64,000 nt of DNA, taken from Myxococcus llanfairpwllgwyngyllgogerychwyrndrobwllllantysiliogogogochensis (GTDB taxonomy: Bacteria; Myxococcota; Myxococcia; Myxococcales; Myxococcaceae). The position numbers and the translations under genes were made by a program. Positions 52,657 to 63,025 of this stretch are shown here, piece by piece. The first letter of the stretch is position 1, and each line of letters opens with the position of its first letter. The stretch spans positions 1-64,000 of the forward strand of contig NZ_VIFM01000012.1 in the NCBI RefSeq assembly GCF_006636215.1, in the 5' to 3' direction. The notes beneath the pieces are model-generated. The model did no database searches and was not told the origin of the DNA. It saw only the letters and a list, made by a program, of their open reading frames with translations.

Positions 52657-53829
52657 TCACCGGAAAGGGCCGCTCACCTCGAAGGTGATGCCTCCGCTGC
52701 TCTGCCCCGTGGTGCCGCGCTGCGAGCTGAAGTACAGCCGCCGCCCGTCCGGACTGAATGCCGGGCCCGTGATTTCCGAGCTGGAGTGTCCCTCCAGCCG
52801 GATGAACGGCGCCACCACGCGGCTGGGGCCCGGGGTGATGATGCAGACCTCCAGATTCCCGCCGTCCTCGGCGACGAAGAGGTCTCCCGAGCGGGACACG
52901 GTGACGTTGTCCACGCCGGTCAGCGGCGAGCCCGAGGAGAGGTTGTCGTCATAGATGACCTCCAGTCGTCCGCTGGCGGGCGTGTGGGCCCACACACGGT
53001 TGTCGCCCTTGGTGGTGAAGTAGACGACGCCGCTGTCGAACCAGCAGCCCTCTCCGCCGTTGAAGGCCGTCGTCCTGGACGCCACGGAGGACTGGCTCGA
53101 CGCCGGACTGGACGCGGCGCACACCACCCACGTCAGCGTGGCCGTGCCAGCCAAGGGGTCTCCCGTCACCTTCGCGGCCTCCAGCGTTCCGGCCGTGAGC
53201 GAGGGCCACGCGGACGGCGTGAAGCGATAGAACCGCCCGCTGGTGCTGTCCTCCGTGAGGTACAGCCGGCGGCCGTCCGGGTCCACCGCCACCGCCTCGT
53301 GCGCGAAGGTGCCCAACGCTCCACGCACCAAGCCCTGGGACGACCGCGTCGGGTCGCACTCCCACACCCGGCCGCTGCCGTACTCCTCGCACGACAGCCA
53401 CGTGCCCCACGGCGTGGGGCCTCCCGCGCAGTTGCTGCGCGTGCTGGACAGGATGCGGTACGCGCCAGCAATGGCGCCCGCTCCGTCGAAGCGCAGCGCG
53501 CTCGCGCCGCCCCCCGAGGACAGCTCGCTGTTGGACGTGTAGACCCAACCGCCATCAGAGAGCGCGAAGCAGGCGCCCCCGTCCGGCGCGGAATGCCACG
53601 TGTAGCCCGTGCTCGCCACGGCCCGCCCCGAGCGCGCGAGGATGCGCGACGAGAACCCCGCCGGCAGTCTCACCCCGTTGGCATCTGGCGAGCCGGACAT
53701 GGCCCCATACGGGCTCGGCCCCGGCTGCGCGGGCGCGGCATACGCCCCCTTCCAGAATCCAGGTCCCATGCCCAGCGCCCCGCCACCCAGCGCGGAGAGA
53801 CGAAGGAAGTCACGACGGTCCAATCGCAT
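52657..53829 (-). CDS. Tat-exported PhoX/DUF839-type alkaline phosphatase-like protein
   Basis: 390 aa. Twin-arginine signal RRDFLRLSALGGGALGMG. The mature part follows the PhoX/DUF839 propeller pattern: WGTWLSCEEYGSGRVWECDP (the conserved TWLxxEE), HEAVAVDPDGRRLYLTED, RFTPSAWPSL, GGEGCWFDSGVVYFTTKGDN, GVDNVTVSRSGDLFVAEDGG. PhoX enzymes are Ca/Fe phosphomonoesterases. A perfect AAGGAGG stands before ATG 53829. It follows the glycerophosphodiesterase gene by 32 bp on the same strand, so the two form an operon that could release phosphate from glycerophosphodiesters stepwise. Confidence 0.86.
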   Translation of the reverse strand: MRLDRRDFLRLSALGGGALGMGPGFWKGAYAAPAQPGPSPYGAMSGSPDANGVRLPAGFSSRILARSGRAVASTGYTWHSAPDGGACFALSDGGWVYTSNSELSSGGGASALRFDGAGAIAGAYRILSSTRSNCAGGPTPWGTWLSCEEYGSGRVWECDPTRSSQGLVRGALGTFAHEAVAVDPDGRRLYLTEDSTSGRFYRFTPSAWPSLTAGTLEAAKVTGDPLAGTATLTWVVCAASSPASSQSSVASRTTAFNGGEGCWFDSGVVYFTTKGDNRVWAHTPASGRLEVIYDDNLSSGSPLTGVDNVTVSRSGDLFVAEDGGNLEVCIITPGPSRVVAPFIRLEGHSSSEITGPAFSPDGRRLYFSSQRGTTGQSSGGITFEVSGPFR

Positions 53830-53861
53830 ACAGAATCCTCCTTGAACGTCCTGAACCCGGT

Positions 53862-55169
53862 CTACAAACCCATGCAGTTGGCGTAGTACGTCACCGTGCC
53901 CGGCCAGTCGCTGAAGATGCCGATGACACCCACGTGCCGGGCGAGCACGTCCACCGCGACGAGCATGTCGCCGTCGTTGTTGATGGCCTGCTTGACGGAC
54001 TGGAAATAGAAGCCGCCGCCTTTCGCCAGCGGGCCGTCACGCTCCAGGGACCAGGCGATGATGTCCAGACCCGCGGCCCTCGCCGCCCTGGCGTACGCGG
54101 ACGGGATGATTCTCCCCTGCGCATCCAGCGTGAGCAGCACGTAGATGGGCGGCGCGATGACCTCCACGCCCGACGCGGCCAGCTCGTCCATGCCCGGCAC
54201 CCAGGTGCTCGGGTCGTTCGGATCAAACCGGGTGCCCGGAATCTCATAGCGCCCGTCCAGGTAGACGGCCTGCCTGCCGAACTGCGGCTCGCGCTGAATC
54301 CAGTACTTCACGTCGTCGAGGTTGAAGGACTGCGGCCACACCTGGCTCGGGTGGACGCGGGCCTGCTTGTACTCATCCAGCATCTGCTGGGCGTAGGCGG
54401 CCTGCGTATAGGTGCCCTGGTACGGCATGGGGACACTCGGGGCCTTCAGCTCCGGAGTGAACCTGGTGCCCAGGCGCTTGAAGAGCTCGATGCTCTCCTT
54501 GTGGGACAGGACCGTGCCACACGCGGAATAGAGGTCCGTGCGCCAGGGAGCCGTTCCACCCAGGTACTGCGCCACCGTGGCCGCCGAGGGGTTGGCGGCG
54601 TCCATCTTCCCGCACAGCTGCTTGAACTCGTCGAGCGTGATGTCGCTGGCGCAGCAGAGCGCGGAGGCGGGCTTGCCGGTGGTGGGGTCCGCCGGCTGGA
54701 AGGGCTGTGTGCACTTCGCCGCCAGCGCGGGAATGGCGAGGATGTTCGTCGTGGTGTGCAGGTCGCACTGCGAATGCCGACACACCAACTGCCGGTCCTT
54801 CGTGAAGGTGACGTCGCACTCGAGGATGCCCGCGCCCATGCGCGCGGCGGCCTCGTAGGACTCCTTCGTGTGCTCCGGGAACTGGAGCGGCGCGCCGCGA
54901 TGGCCGATGGAGAACTCCGTCCGGGAGAACGGCCCCTCCGAGCATTGCTGGAGCTTGCGCTTCAGAGGGCTCTCATCCATGTCCTCGACCAGATAATAGG
55001 GACGAGCGCCCACCTGGACGTTGAGTCGGCGCGGCGGCGTGTGCTCCGACCGGGACTCCTCCGCCGCGCGCGCCGCGAGCGAGTCGTCTCCGGCGGGGGC
55101 CGCACCGGGAATCGTGATGCACGCGGCGAGCGTCGCCACGAGGAGCGTCACCAATCTTCGGGGATACAT
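53862..55169 (-). CDS. Exported glycerophosphodiester phosphodiesterase
   Basis: 435 aa. Signal [17 protein letters not shown] with a possible lipobox (TLAAC, Cys17). The GDPD TIM barrel starts at residue 88: IGHRGAP gives His90-Arg91; [14 protein letters not shown] gives Glu117 and Asp119; and His132 (VCRHSQ) completes the metal/acid-base set. It hydrolyses glycerophosphodiesters to glycerol-3-phosphate and an alcohol. Two insertions with Cys pairs (e.g. CTQPF...CCASD) mark the longer, extracytoplasmic branch. ATG 55169 precedes the signal; upstream open frame to 55370 is not coding. First gene of the operon with PhoX. Confidence 0.88.
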   Translation of the reverse strand: MYPRRLVTLLVATLAACITIPGAAPAGDDSLAARAAEESRSEHTPPRRLNVQVGARPYYLVEDMDESPLKRKLQQCSEGPFSRTEFSIGHRGAPLQFPEHTKESYEAAARMGAGILECDVTFTKDRQLVCRHSQCDLHTTTNILAIPALAAKCTQPFQPADPTTGKPASALCCASDITLDEFKQLCGKMDAANPSAATVAQYLGGTAPWRTDLYSACGTVLSHKESIELFKRLGTRFTPELKAPSVPMPYQGTYTQAAYAQQMLDEYKQARVHPSQVWPQSFNLDDVKYWIQREPQFGRQAVYLDGRYEIPGTRFDPNDPSTWVPGMDELAASGVEVIAPPIYVLLTLDAQGRIIPSAYARAARAAGLDIIAWSLERDGPLAKGGGFYFQSVKQAINNDGDMLVAVDVLARHVGVIGIFSDWPGTVTYYANCMGL

Positions 55170-55392
55170 GAGCTTTCCGGCTCCTTCATGGGTTGCTGGA
55201 TATGCAGGCCCGCGCAAGATGCACCCTCCTTCCCCGACGGAAACGTCAAGGTTGAGCGACGATTCTCTCAAGAACATGCCACGACGCGAGCAGAGCGGCG
55301 GCGCGCGGTACTTCGGCCGGTGAAAACCGGGCGACCAGGTCGACGGGGAGCGCGTCGACGCCGGGCGCATGTCTTCCTTTGAGTTTCGGGGG

Positions 55393-55424
55393 CGTCACAA
55401 AAACTTGTCACAAAGAGGTGTCAC
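55393..55424. repeat. Three tandem GTCAC direct repeats at exact 13-bp steps
   Basis: GTCAC occurs at 55394, 55407 and 55420 with A-rich spacers (the first two units begin GTCACAAA). The array sits between the divergent GDPD-PhoX operon and the 1507-aa lipoprotein gene. Direct repeats with A-rich spacers recall PhoB/PhoP boxes, but the usual period is 11 bp, so the regulator is not assigned. Confidence 0.5.
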
Positions 55425-55596
55425 CCGGTGTTGCCGCACCCGGCGTGGGGTGAGACGCACTCGAAGCGGCCGGCTTTCCCTCTCATGTGAGACCTGGCGG
55501 TTCGGCTGTGTCTGAAACGTTTCATCGAGTGCCTTGGGGCCGTGTCAAGGACGTCTGTATTCCACACGGGCCGGAATCATTCGGGAGACCCACCAG

Positions 55597-58500
55597 ATGC
55601 GAAAGTCCCCACGCCTCATATTGGCCGCGCTTGCCGCGGTGATGCTGTCCCACGTTGGGTGCTCGGGCGATGACGAGCCCCGATGCGAGAGTGCGAAGTG
55701 CTTCGCGTCGTCCTGTGGAGATGGAGTGAAGGAGCCGCAGGAGGCGTGCGACGACGGCAACACGACCTCCGGTGACGGCTGCGAGGCCGACTGCTCCCTG
55801 ACGCCGAAGAAGGCCACCTGTGGCAACGGCAAGCTGGAGGACTCCGAGGTTTGTGATGACGGCAACACGACCTCTGGTGACGGCTGTCAGGCGGACTGCG
55901 CGCTGACGCAGACTCGCTGCGCGGCGGCCGATGCGCCCCCGCTGGCGGACGGGGCGACGTGCGCGGTGACGAAGGCCGGCAACGGCGCGCGCCTGTTCAC
56001 GGGCGTGGTGCTCAAGGACGGCGAGACGCTGGTGGGTGGCCAGGTGCTGGTGGACGCGCGGGGCATCATCTCCTGCGCCCAGTGTGACTGCTCCGCCGCC
56101 GAGGGCGCCGAGGACGCCACCCAGATTTCGTGCCCCACGGGTGTCATCTCCCCGGGCCTCATCAACCCGCACGAGCACCTCACCTATCCGGACAAGCCGT
56201 ACGTGGGCACCGACGAGCGCTACGAGCACCGAAATGAGTGGCGCACGGGCGCCAACCAGCACACGACGATTCGCAACGGCGGCTCGAAGAGCAGCGCGGA
56301 CGTGGCGGGCTACGCGGAGCTGCGTCATGTGATGGCGGGCACGACGTCCATCGCCGGCGCCGGAGGTGCCGCGGGATTCCTGCGCAACCTGGACCAGAGC
56401 CCGGTGGCTCGCCAGGAGGGCCTGGAGGAGGGCATCGCGGACTCGGACACCTTCCCGCTGGGCGACTCCAACGGCCGCATCGTGACCTCGGGCTGCGAGG
56501 ACTACGCGACGCGGCCCACCGTCGCGGGCCTGTCGAAGCTGGCCGCCTACCTGCCGCACATCGCGGAGGGCATCAGCGCGGGAGCCCACAACGAGTTCAC
56601 CTGTCTGTCCACGGGCGCCAATGACGTGCTGCTGGGGCGCACGGCGGTCATCCACGGCATCGGCTTGACGGCGCGGGAAATCGAGATGATGGCCGCCCGC
56701 GGCACGGGACTCATCTGGTCCCCGCGCTCCAACATCGCGCTGTACGGCGACACCGCCATGGTGACGACGCACAAACGCCTGGGCGTGAGCATCTCACTGG
56801 GCACCGACTGGCTGCAGTCCGGCTCCATGAACATCCTGCGCGAGCTGAAGTGCGCGGACTCGCTCAATACCCGCCAGTTCGCGCGCACGTTCAGCGACGA
56901 GCAGCTGTGGCGCATGGTGACGACCAACGCCGCGGAGGCAGTGGACGTCTACGAGAAGGTGGGCCGCATCGCGCCGGGAAAGATGGGCGACCTGTCCATC
57001 TTCCAGCTGACGGAATTCAAAGCCTCGCCGCACCGCGCGGTCATCGCCGCCGAGCCGGCGGACGTGGTGTTGACGATGCGCGGGGGCAAAGCGCTCTACG
57101 GCGACCAGACGCTGGTGACGGCACTGAAGGGCGCCTCGGAGACGTGTGACGCGGTGGACGTGTGTGGCGCGGCCAAGTCGGCCTGTGTCCAGTCCGAGGT
57201 GGGCAAGAACCTGGCGGCGCTGCAAGCGGCCAACGCCTCTGCCTACCCGCTGTTCTCCTGCGGTGTCCCCGAGGCGGAGCCCGCGTGCACGCCCCGACGC
57301 AGCTCGAACAACTCCGCCTGGCTGGCGTCCGTGAACAGCTCCACCGTCTACTCCGGCCAGAGCGAAGCGGACGACCCGGACGGCGACGGCATGCGCGGCG
57401 CGGCGGACAACTGCTCCGACGTCTTCAATCCGATTCGCCCGATGGACAACGGCAAGCAGCTCGACTCGGACAGCGACGGACTGGGCGACGCGTGCGACCC
57501 GTGCCCGCTGTCCACGAACAACAGCGCGTGCACGACCTACCCCGTGGGCGATGACGACCACGACGGGTTGCCCACGTGGCAGGACAACTGCCCGTTCGTG
57601 GCCAACGTGGACCAGGAGGAATCGGATGGCGACGGCAAGGGCGACGCGTGCGACCCGTGCGCCATCCCGAACCCGGGCACCACCGCGTGCCCGGTGACCA
57701 TCCATGACCTGAAGACGCCGGTGAGCGGCGGCCTGCCGTTCGCGGGTGAGGTGGTGTCGCTGTCGGACGTCATCGTCACGGGCGTGGCGAAGGGCGCCGC
57801 GAGCGCCAACGGCTACTGGGTGCAGGTGCATCCGTTGCCGTCCGGCAAGAGCGTCGAGTACTCCGGCCTGTTCGTCTACGGCCCGAAGGGTGACCTCGCC
57901 GTGGGCGACCGGCTGGACATCAGCAAGGGCTCGCTGACCGTCTTCAACGGCCTGCCCGAGCTGACGGACGTGACGTACACCCGCCGCAGCATCGGCAACA
58001 CGCCTCCGGCTCCGGTCCTCGTGAGCGCGGCGGACGTGCGCACGGGCGGTCCTCGCTCGGTGGCGCTCGAGGGCGTACTCCTCGAGTTGCGAGAGGTGAA
58101 GGTCACCGAGGGAGTGAACAGCTTCAAGGAGTTCCGCGTGAATGAGAGCGGCGATGCCGCCCAGCCCTCGCTCATGGTGGACGACCAGGCGTTCGACTCC
58201 GCGGACCCAGCGGTGGGCACCTCCTACTTCTCGCTGAGGGGCCTGCTGACCTTCAACTTCAACGACCACAAGCTCGTCCCCCGCGGAGCGGGCGACCTGC
58301 TCGGGACGCCGCCCACGCTGACGGTCTTCGGGCCCGGTGGCTTCGTGCGCGCCGAGGACTCGGGCGCGCGGAGCACCTTCCCGCAGGCGCTCACGGTGAC
58401 GCTCTCCACGACCTACTCGGTGCCGGTCGATATCACGGTGACGTCGAGCGACCCGACCGCCCTGGTGGTGCCTGGTGGGAAGGTCACCATTCCGGCGGGG

Positions 58501-60120
58501 CAGACCTCGGCGGAGGTGAAGGTGGAGCCGCTGGCCCAGGCACCGAGCGTCACGCTCACCGCCACCCTGGGGGCGGTCTCGCTCCAGTCGTCCTTGCGGG
58601 TGCTGGGCGCGACGGAGCAGGCGCTGGTGACGTCCTTGTCTCCCGCGACGGTGAGCATGGTGCCGGGTGGCACGGCGACGCTCACGGTGGCGCTGGACCG
58701 TCCAGCTCCGGCCAACGCGTCCATCGCGCTGAGCGTGGACCCGGCGGCGGGCTTCGGCACGTTCAACCCGGCGAGCGGCACGCTGGTGGTGGCGAAGAAC
58801 GCGACACAGGCGACGTTCACCTTCACCGCCGACGAGGCCGCCTCCGCCTCTGTGGGCACGGTGACGGCACAGATGGGGGCCAGCAGCGCCAACACGGCGG
58901 TGACGCTGGACCAGGACTCGCCACGGCTCGTGTCACTCTTGCCCTCCACTCCGGTGGTGGTGCGGTACGGCCAGTCACAGGAGTATCGGGTCGTGCTGTC
59001 CTCGGCTCCGGCGGCGAACCTCGCCGTAGCGCTGGTGGCGACGCCGGCAGCGGGGGTCACCCACTTCGGCACGGTGCCGACCACGGTGACGGTGCCCGCC
59101 GGCACGGCGGACGCCACGTTCCTCTTCACGGCGGATGCGCTGGGTGAGGGAGCGGGCACGGTGGCCGCGTCGCTGCTGGGAATCACGCGGACGTCCGACA
59201 TCACGGTGACGCCGCCGCCCGCCGCGCTCCGCGCGCTGACACCTTCGACGGCGACGGTGTTCTTCAACGCGACACAGTCGTTCACGGTCACGCTGGACCG
59301 CCCCGCTCCGGCAGAGGGAGCCTCGGTGGATGTGGCGCTGACGCCGGCCTCGAACGTGGGCTCACTGTCCTCCGCGACGGTGGCCATCGCCGCGGGTCAG
59401 ACGAGCGGACAGGTGGTGTTCACCGCGGGCCAGACAGCTGGCGGCGTCCGGCTGACGGCGACGTACGGCGGCGACGAGCTGTCGGCGGAGCTGACCGTGG
59501 CGAATCGCCCGGCCATCGGCCACCTGGTCATCAACGAGGTGGACTACGACCAGCTCAACACGGACACGAAGGAGTTCGTCGAAATCTACAACCCGACGGG
59601 TGGCTCTGTGTCGCTGGCGAACGTGTTCCTGGTGTTCGTCAATGGCGCGGGGAACCCTCCGGCGAGCTACCAGAAGCTCGCCCTCGCGGAGGTCGGCACG
59701 CTCGGCGCGGGTGAGTACCTGGTGGTGGGCTCGGCCGCGGTCGTCGATCCACTGGCGGGTCGTCCCGGCGTGAAGACGCTCCAGCGGGGGACCACGGACT
59801 TCATCCAGAACGGCGGCAGCACAGCGAGCCCCGCGGCGGACGCCGTGGCGCTCTACGACGGGGTCCAGGACGAGCTCATCGACTCGCTCTCCTACGAGGC
59901 CACCATCACCCAGGCCACCATCACGGACTCCTCCAAGAGGTTCGACATGCGGGAGGGCACCACGAGCACGGCGGCGGTGGCGGACAGCAACACGGTGGAG
60001 GGCTCGGTGTGCCGCGACGCGCATGGCGTGGACACCGACGACAACGGGATGGACTTCAAGTTCACCACCACCGTGACGCCGGGCGCGGTCAACGCCATCA
60101 CCCCGCCTCCCGCGCCGTGA
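55597..60120 (+). CDS. 1507-aa lipoprotein: Cys-rich repeats, amidohydrolase, TSP3, Ig-like and lamin-tail domains
   Basis: Lipobox HVGC follows [18 protein letters not shown]. Two Cys-rich repeats ([20 protein letters not shown] and [20 protein letters not shown]) precede an amidohydrolase domain (about 130-520) with metal ligands His192-x-His194 (NPHEH), His331, His353 (AVIHGIG) and Asp404 (LGTDW). A thrombospondin-type-3 calcium repeat segment (about 590-695), an OB/endonuclease-like beta domain (about 700-905), four Ig-like sandwich repeats (about 908-1305) and a lamin-tail domain ([11 protein letters not shown], about 1306 on) follow. It should hydrolyse an amide/ester or deaminate a substrate at the cell surface. 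Start chosen at the signal peptide; the frame is open to 55534. Confidence 0.85.
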   Translation: MRKSPRLILAALAAVMLSHVGCSGDDEPRCESAKCFASSCGDGVKEPQEACDDGNTTSGDGCEADCSLTPKKATCGNGKLEDSEVCDDGNTTSGDGCQADCALTQTRCAAADAPPLADGATCAVTKAGNGARLFTGVVLKDGETLVGGQVLVDARGIISCAQCDCSAAEGAEDATQISCPTGVISPGLINPHEHLTYPDKPYVGTDERYEHRNEWRTGANQHTTIRNGGSKSSADVAGYAELRHVMAGTTSIAGAGGAAGFLRNLDQSPVARQEGLEEGIADSDTFPLGDSNGRIVTSGCEDYATRPTVAGLSKLAAYLPHIAEGISAGAHNEFTCLSTGANDVLLGRTAVIHGIGLTAREIEMMAARGTGLIWSPRSNIALYGDTAMVTTHKRLGVSISLGTDWLQSGSMNILRELKCADSLNTRQFARTFSDEQLWRMVTTNAAEAVDVYEKVGRIAPGKMGDLSIFQLTEFKASPHRAVIAAEPADVVLTMRGGKALYGDQTLVTALKGASETCDAVDVCGAAKSACVQSEVGKNLAALQAANASAYPLFSCGVPEAEPACTPRRSSNNSAWLASVNSSTVYSGQSEADDPDGDGMRGAADNCSDVFNPIRPMDNGKQLDSDSDGLGDACDPCPLSTNNSACTTYPVGDDDHDGLPTWQDNCPFVANVDQEESDGDGKGDACDPCAIPNPGTTACPVTIHDLKTPVSGGLPFAGEVVSLSDVIVTGVAKGAASANGYWVQVHPLPSGKSVEYSGLFVYGPKGDLAVGDRLDISKGSLTVFNGLPELTDVTYTRRSIGNTPPAPVLVSAADVRTGGPRSVALEGVLLELREVKVTEGVNSFKEFRVNESGDAAQPSLMVDDQAFDSADPAVGTSYFSLRGLLTFNFNDHKLVPRGAGDLLGTPPTLTVFGPGGFVRAEDSGARSTFPQALTVTLSTTYSVPVDITVTSSDPTALVVPGGKVTIPAGQTSAEVKVEPLAQAPSVTLTATLGAVSLQSSLRVLGATEQALVTSLSPATVSMVPGGTATLTVALDRPAPANASIALSVDPAAGFGTFNPASGTLVVAKNATQATFTFTADEAASASVGTVTAQMGASSANTAVTLDQDSPRLVSLLPSTPVVVRYGQSQEYRVVLSSAPAANLAVALVATPAAGVTHFGTVPTTVTVPAGTADATFLFTADALGEGAGTVAASLLGITRTSDITVTPPPAALRALTPSTATVFFNATQSFTVTLDRPAPAEGASVDVALTPASNVGSLSSATVAIAAGQTSGQVVFTAGQTAGGVRLTATYGGDELSAELTVANRPAIGHLVINEVDYDQLNTDTKEFVEIYNPTGGSVSLANVFLVFVNGAGNPPASYQKLALAEVGTLGAGEYLVVGSAAVVDPLAGRPGVKTLQRGTTDFIQNGGSTASPAADAVALYDGVQDELIDSLSYEATITQATITDSSKRFDMREGTTSTAAVADSNTVEGSVCRDAHGVDTDDNGMDFKFTTTVTPGAVNAITPPPAP

Positions 60121-60166
60121 TGCGCGCGCGGCCCTCGTGCCGAGTGACGGGGTGAAGCAGTGAAGC

Positions 60167-60196
60167 GGGCGGCTCCTGGAAGGTCAGGGGCCGCCC
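60167..60196. terminator. Hairpin terminator between convergent genes
   Basis: GGGCGGC pairs with GCCGCCC (7 bp), then after a one-base mismatch CCTG pairs with CAGG around a short loop, 46 nt after the lipoprotein stop. Confidence 0.6.
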
Positions 60197-60250
60197 CAGG
60201 CTGTCACCTTGGACATCTCGTCGGGCAGGGACGGGGCCGGCGAAGTCGAT

Positions 60251-60505
60251 TCAGTCCACGGGACGCGGCGCATACCCTTGCGGTTTGAACACGCGCTGGG
60301 TGGACGGAGGGTATGCCGCGAGCTTGCTGGCGGGCCGACGCGGGCGCGTCGTGAGTTCGCCGCCGCAGTTGGGGCAGATGCCCTTCAGTCGCTCCGTCGC
60401 GCAGCTCACGCAGAACGTGCACTCGAAGGTGCAGATGCGGGCATCCGTCGAGTCGGGTGGCAGGTCGCGATCACAGCACTCACAGCCCGGACGCATTTGA
60501 AGCAC
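60251..60505 (-). CDS. DUF1272 zinc-binding protein
   Basis: 84 aa. Reads MLQMRPGCECCDRDLPPDST, then ICTFECTFCVSCATERLKGI and CPNCGGELTTRPRRP, the DUF1272 pattern with nine Cys that coordinate zinc. Cytoplasmic, function unknown. It starts at GTG 60505 (GGAGG 4 nt upstream); an in-frame ATG lies at 60496. Convergent with the 1507-aa lipoprotein gene. Confidence 0.88.
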   Translation of the reverse strand: MLQMRPGCECCDRDLPPDSTDARICTFECTFCVSCATERLKGICPNCGGELTTRPRRPASKLAAYPPSTQRVFKPQGYAPRPVD

Positions 60506-60737
60506 GTAACCTCCTTGGACGCAGGACCCGAAAAGAGCACGGAAAAGGGGAGCGGGTCATCACCCACTGACCCCAGCCGCCCGGGGACCTTCCCCCCGAA
60601 GGGCGAAAAGCCGCGGTAAGTGGTTGCCGTGGGTCCAATTCCCGCCCCTGGAGCGCGCCTTTGTCCCACGCGCCCGGCGATTGTCATTCAAGGCCACAAT
60701 CACTACCATGCTCGCGCCACTCACAGGAGAGGTGTCC

Positions 60738-61163
60738 ATGCACCGTTCGCTTGCTGGAGTCGCTGTTGCCACCGCGATGTCGCTGTCCTCCGCAGTGCTG
60801 GCCGAGGAGCCTCGCGCATCCGAACCTCAGGGATTGAATGTCTCCAGTGCCATGCCGGCCTGCTTCGTGGACACGCCAAACTGGGATTACCTTTCCGCAT
60901 ATGCCTGCTCCGCCAGTGGCAGCGCGTACTCGACAGTTGTCTCCTGGGGCGTCCTCGGGATTGACCAGACGGGTGGCCGCTACACCATCCAGTTCCTCGA
61001 CTCCTGCTACGGGCATGGCTACTACCAGGACACGGGCTATAGCTGCATGACCGTCATCAACAAGTACGACACGCTGACGCAGCGCATCCGCGTCTACGAC
61101 AACTTGACGGGCCAGTGGTCCGCCACCCTCACCGCGACCGCCTCGTACTACGGCGACGACTAG
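60738..61163 (+). CDS. Small secreted protein, unknown function
   Basis: 141 aa. Signal peptide MHRSLAGVAVATAMSLSSAV, cleaved after LAEE or AVLA. The mature ~115 aa is Tyr/Ser/Thr-rich, beta-like (YTIQFLDSCYGHGYYQD, TLTQRIRVYDNLTGQW), with four Cys. GGAGAGG precedes ATG 60738. No family recognised. A hairpin follows 20 nt after the stop. Confidence 0.68.
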   Translation: MHRSLAGVAVATAMSLSSAVLAEEPRASEPQGLNVSSAMPACFVDTPNWDYLSAYACSASGSAYSTVVSWGVLGIDQTGGRYTIQFLDSCYGHGYYQDTGYSCMTVINKYDTLTQRIRVYDNLTGQWSATLTATASYYGDD

Positions 61164-61182
61164 CGAAGTCCCTGCGTGCCGC

Positions 61183-61205
61183 GCGGGCCCCACACATGGG
61201 CCCGC
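61183..61205. terminator. Hairpin terminator between convergent genes
   Basis: GCGGGCCC pairs perfectly with GGGCCCGC (8 bp) around a 7-nt loop, between the small secreted protein and the DUF4157 gene. Confidence 0.65.
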
Positions 61206-61216
61206 ATGGTCCACCG

Positions 61217-62626
61217 CTACGACATGGCCCTCCGGATTCCGGCCTCATTGTCGCGCAGGGTGCTCTCCAGATGTGCGCGCGCCCATGCCTGGCCTCCTGC
61301 CAGTCCCTGCCTGAAAGCAGCCGCGCCCCCTGCCCAGTTCTCGGCCGCGAGGTCGATGACTCGCTCCTGGATGCCCCGGGGCAACCCGCCGAAGTCGAGC
61401 GCTCCATTGCCTCCCGCTTGCGCCTCCCATGGGGCCGGGACCACCTCTTGCCGCATCACGAACGAGCCAGGCTCGCCTTCACGTGAGCCGCGAACCGCCA
61501 ATCTCGTGAACTCAGGGTTCAACCGCCGCAGTTCGGCCCGCCGCTCCTCGGTCGTCATCCCCCTCCACGGATTGCCCTTGATCAATGGCTCCCGGCCCCG
61601 CTGCGTTGCACGGGTCGCGATGTAGCGTTCAAGGCTGACACCCGGAGGCAGGAGGACGAGCAATTCCGTCTCACTTTGAGACAGCTCGGTCGAGCCAGGA
61701 TAGAGGTACTCGTCAGGCACATCGAACCAGACATCATGGCGAGCGCCCTGCAGGATATCACCCACGCCACTCTCCGAGTCGTCAGTCCCCCAGGAAAGGG
61801 AGTAGGGGTTGACAGCCACGGAGACAAAGGGCGTTTCGTCCCCCAGCATTCCCTGCCCATGCCTGTCGATCGCTTGCAGGATGCCCCCTCGCCCGCCACC
61901 AACCAGTTCGCGATGAAGCCTGGCATAGGCCTCGGGGTCCTGGGCCCCCAGCTTCGAGATATAATCACTCTCTTTTCCAGCATCCATCCAACGGACCACG
62001 CGCATCAACTGGATTGGCGCGGCCCCCTGCGTCCCGGTCATCCGCTGCACGGGAGGTTCGTGGAGCGAGCCCGCCATCATGGGCTGAAGGGTGGCCCTGT
62101 CGCCCATGACCTGCGCCTCTGACTCCAGCGCGGGCGAGTCATTCACCGGCGCGCCGTTGAAGTCCCGGGTGGGAGTCACCCTGCCCTGCTTCTGCTGCAC
62201 CACGTGCCAGGCCTCATGGGGCAGGTGTTGCTCCTGGCCCGGTCCCACATGGATGTCCGCCCCCTGGGTGTACGCAAGCGCCTGAAGCTGGGCCGGCCTG
62301 GTGGAGTTGTAGTGAACGCGTACGTCATCCAGGCTCACGCCAGAGAGCGACTCAATGCCAGTCTTGAGTTCATCCGACATGCCGGTCCTGTTTGCCTCAA
62401 CCGGCTTCCGCTGCGCGGTGCCCCCATGCTGGAGCCGCGCCTTCATCTGCACCAACCGCTGAACACGAGGGCTCTGGGTGGCGGTGTCCTGAATGGCGCT
62501 GAGCCGGCTCACAGGATGCGAGGAGTTCGCCAGACATTGGACTGTCGTGCCACCCTGGCCTTGCCCCCGCGCGGCGTCGTGAATCGTCGCCAGGTCCTTC
62601 GGAATCCTGGGGGTGTAGGCACTCAT
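61217..62626 (-). CDS. DUF4157 (eCIS-core metalloprotease-like) protein with putative ADP-ribosyltransferase-like C-terminus
   Basis: 469 aa, no signal peptide. Residues ~80-180 form the DUF4157 domain: VSLDDVRVHYNSTRPAQLQA, ADIHVGPGQEQHLPHEAWHV with the zinc motif HEAWH (137-141), and ESEAQVMG. DUF4157 proteins accompany extracellular contractile injection systems or polymorphic toxins. Residues ~212-470 contain PFVSV (266-270) and SETELLVLLPPG (318-329, Glu319/Glu321), an arrangement resembling the Ser and ExE positions of R-S-E ADP-ribosyltransferases; this is inference. No eCIS structural genes or immunity gene lie in the window. ATG 62626; ribosome site weak. Confidence 0.75.
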   Translation of the reverse strand: MSAYTPRIPKDLATIHDAARGQGQGGTTVQCLANSSHPVSRLSAIQDTATQSPRVQRLVQMKARLQHGGTAQRKPVEANRTGMSDELKTGIESLSGVSLDDVRVHYNSTRPAQLQALAYTQGADIHVGPGQEQHLPHEAWHVVQQKQGRVTPTRDFNGAPVNDSPALESEAQVMGDRATLQPMMAGSLHEPPVQRMTGTQGAAPIQLMRVVRWMDAGKESDYISKLGAQDPEAYARLHRELVGGGRGGILQAIDRHGQGMLGDETPFVSVAVNPYSLSWGTDDSESGVGDILQGARHDVWFDVPDEYLYPGSTELSQSETELLVLLPPGVSLERYIATRATQRGREPLIKGNPWRGMTTEERRAELRRLNPEFTRLAVRGSREGEPGSFVMRQEVVPAPWEAQAGGNGALDFGGLPRGIQERVIDLAAENWAGGAAAFRQGLAGGQAWARAHLESTLRDNEAGIRRAMS

Positions 62627-63025
62627 GCAAGAGGAGCCTTTTCAAGACAGCGTGGGAGCACGCCAGTGTGGAGGCTCGCACGACACAAAGACAGTAGCGG
62701 TCAGGTCGCCCCCATCCGCCCAGACCCGCGGAGGCGGAACGCCAGCGCCACGAGCCGCCCAGCAGCCCTGACGGTACCTGCCCGAACACAAAGGAGCCCC
62801 ACGGTGTCATCGATGTCCCGCGACCCAGGCGAGTCCGTCATCACCCCCTCGACACCCCAGGTCACGCCCCGCTCCTCCAGACAGACGGGGAATTTCAGGA
62901 CTCCAGTTGAACCGCAATGTTCCATCCCCGCTGTCGTGGCAACGAGGGATGTCTGCTAGAAAGCAGTGCAACCCCGCGAACGCAGGCACTGCCGCGCGGG
63001 GGCCGCCCGCTGGACGGAGACATCC
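62627..63025. other. Divergent intergenic stretch
   Basis: 399 bp between the DUF4157 gene and the Ig-like lipoprotein gene. A 74-codon minus-strand ORF (62701-62925, MEHCGSTGVLKFPVCLEERG...) is open but has a poor ribosome site and no recognised relatives; it may be a relic or nothing. No other signal seen. Confidence 0.3.

Noticed and set aside
56794-58269. 491-codon minus-strand ORF inside the 1507-aa lipoprotein gene
   Set aside because: Shadow of the amidohydrolase and TSP3 regions; Val/Arg/His-rich and no start signal.
62701-62925. 74-codon minus-strand ORF in the DUF4157 upstream gap
   Set aside because: Poor ribosome site and no recognised similarity; mentioned only in the gap entry.
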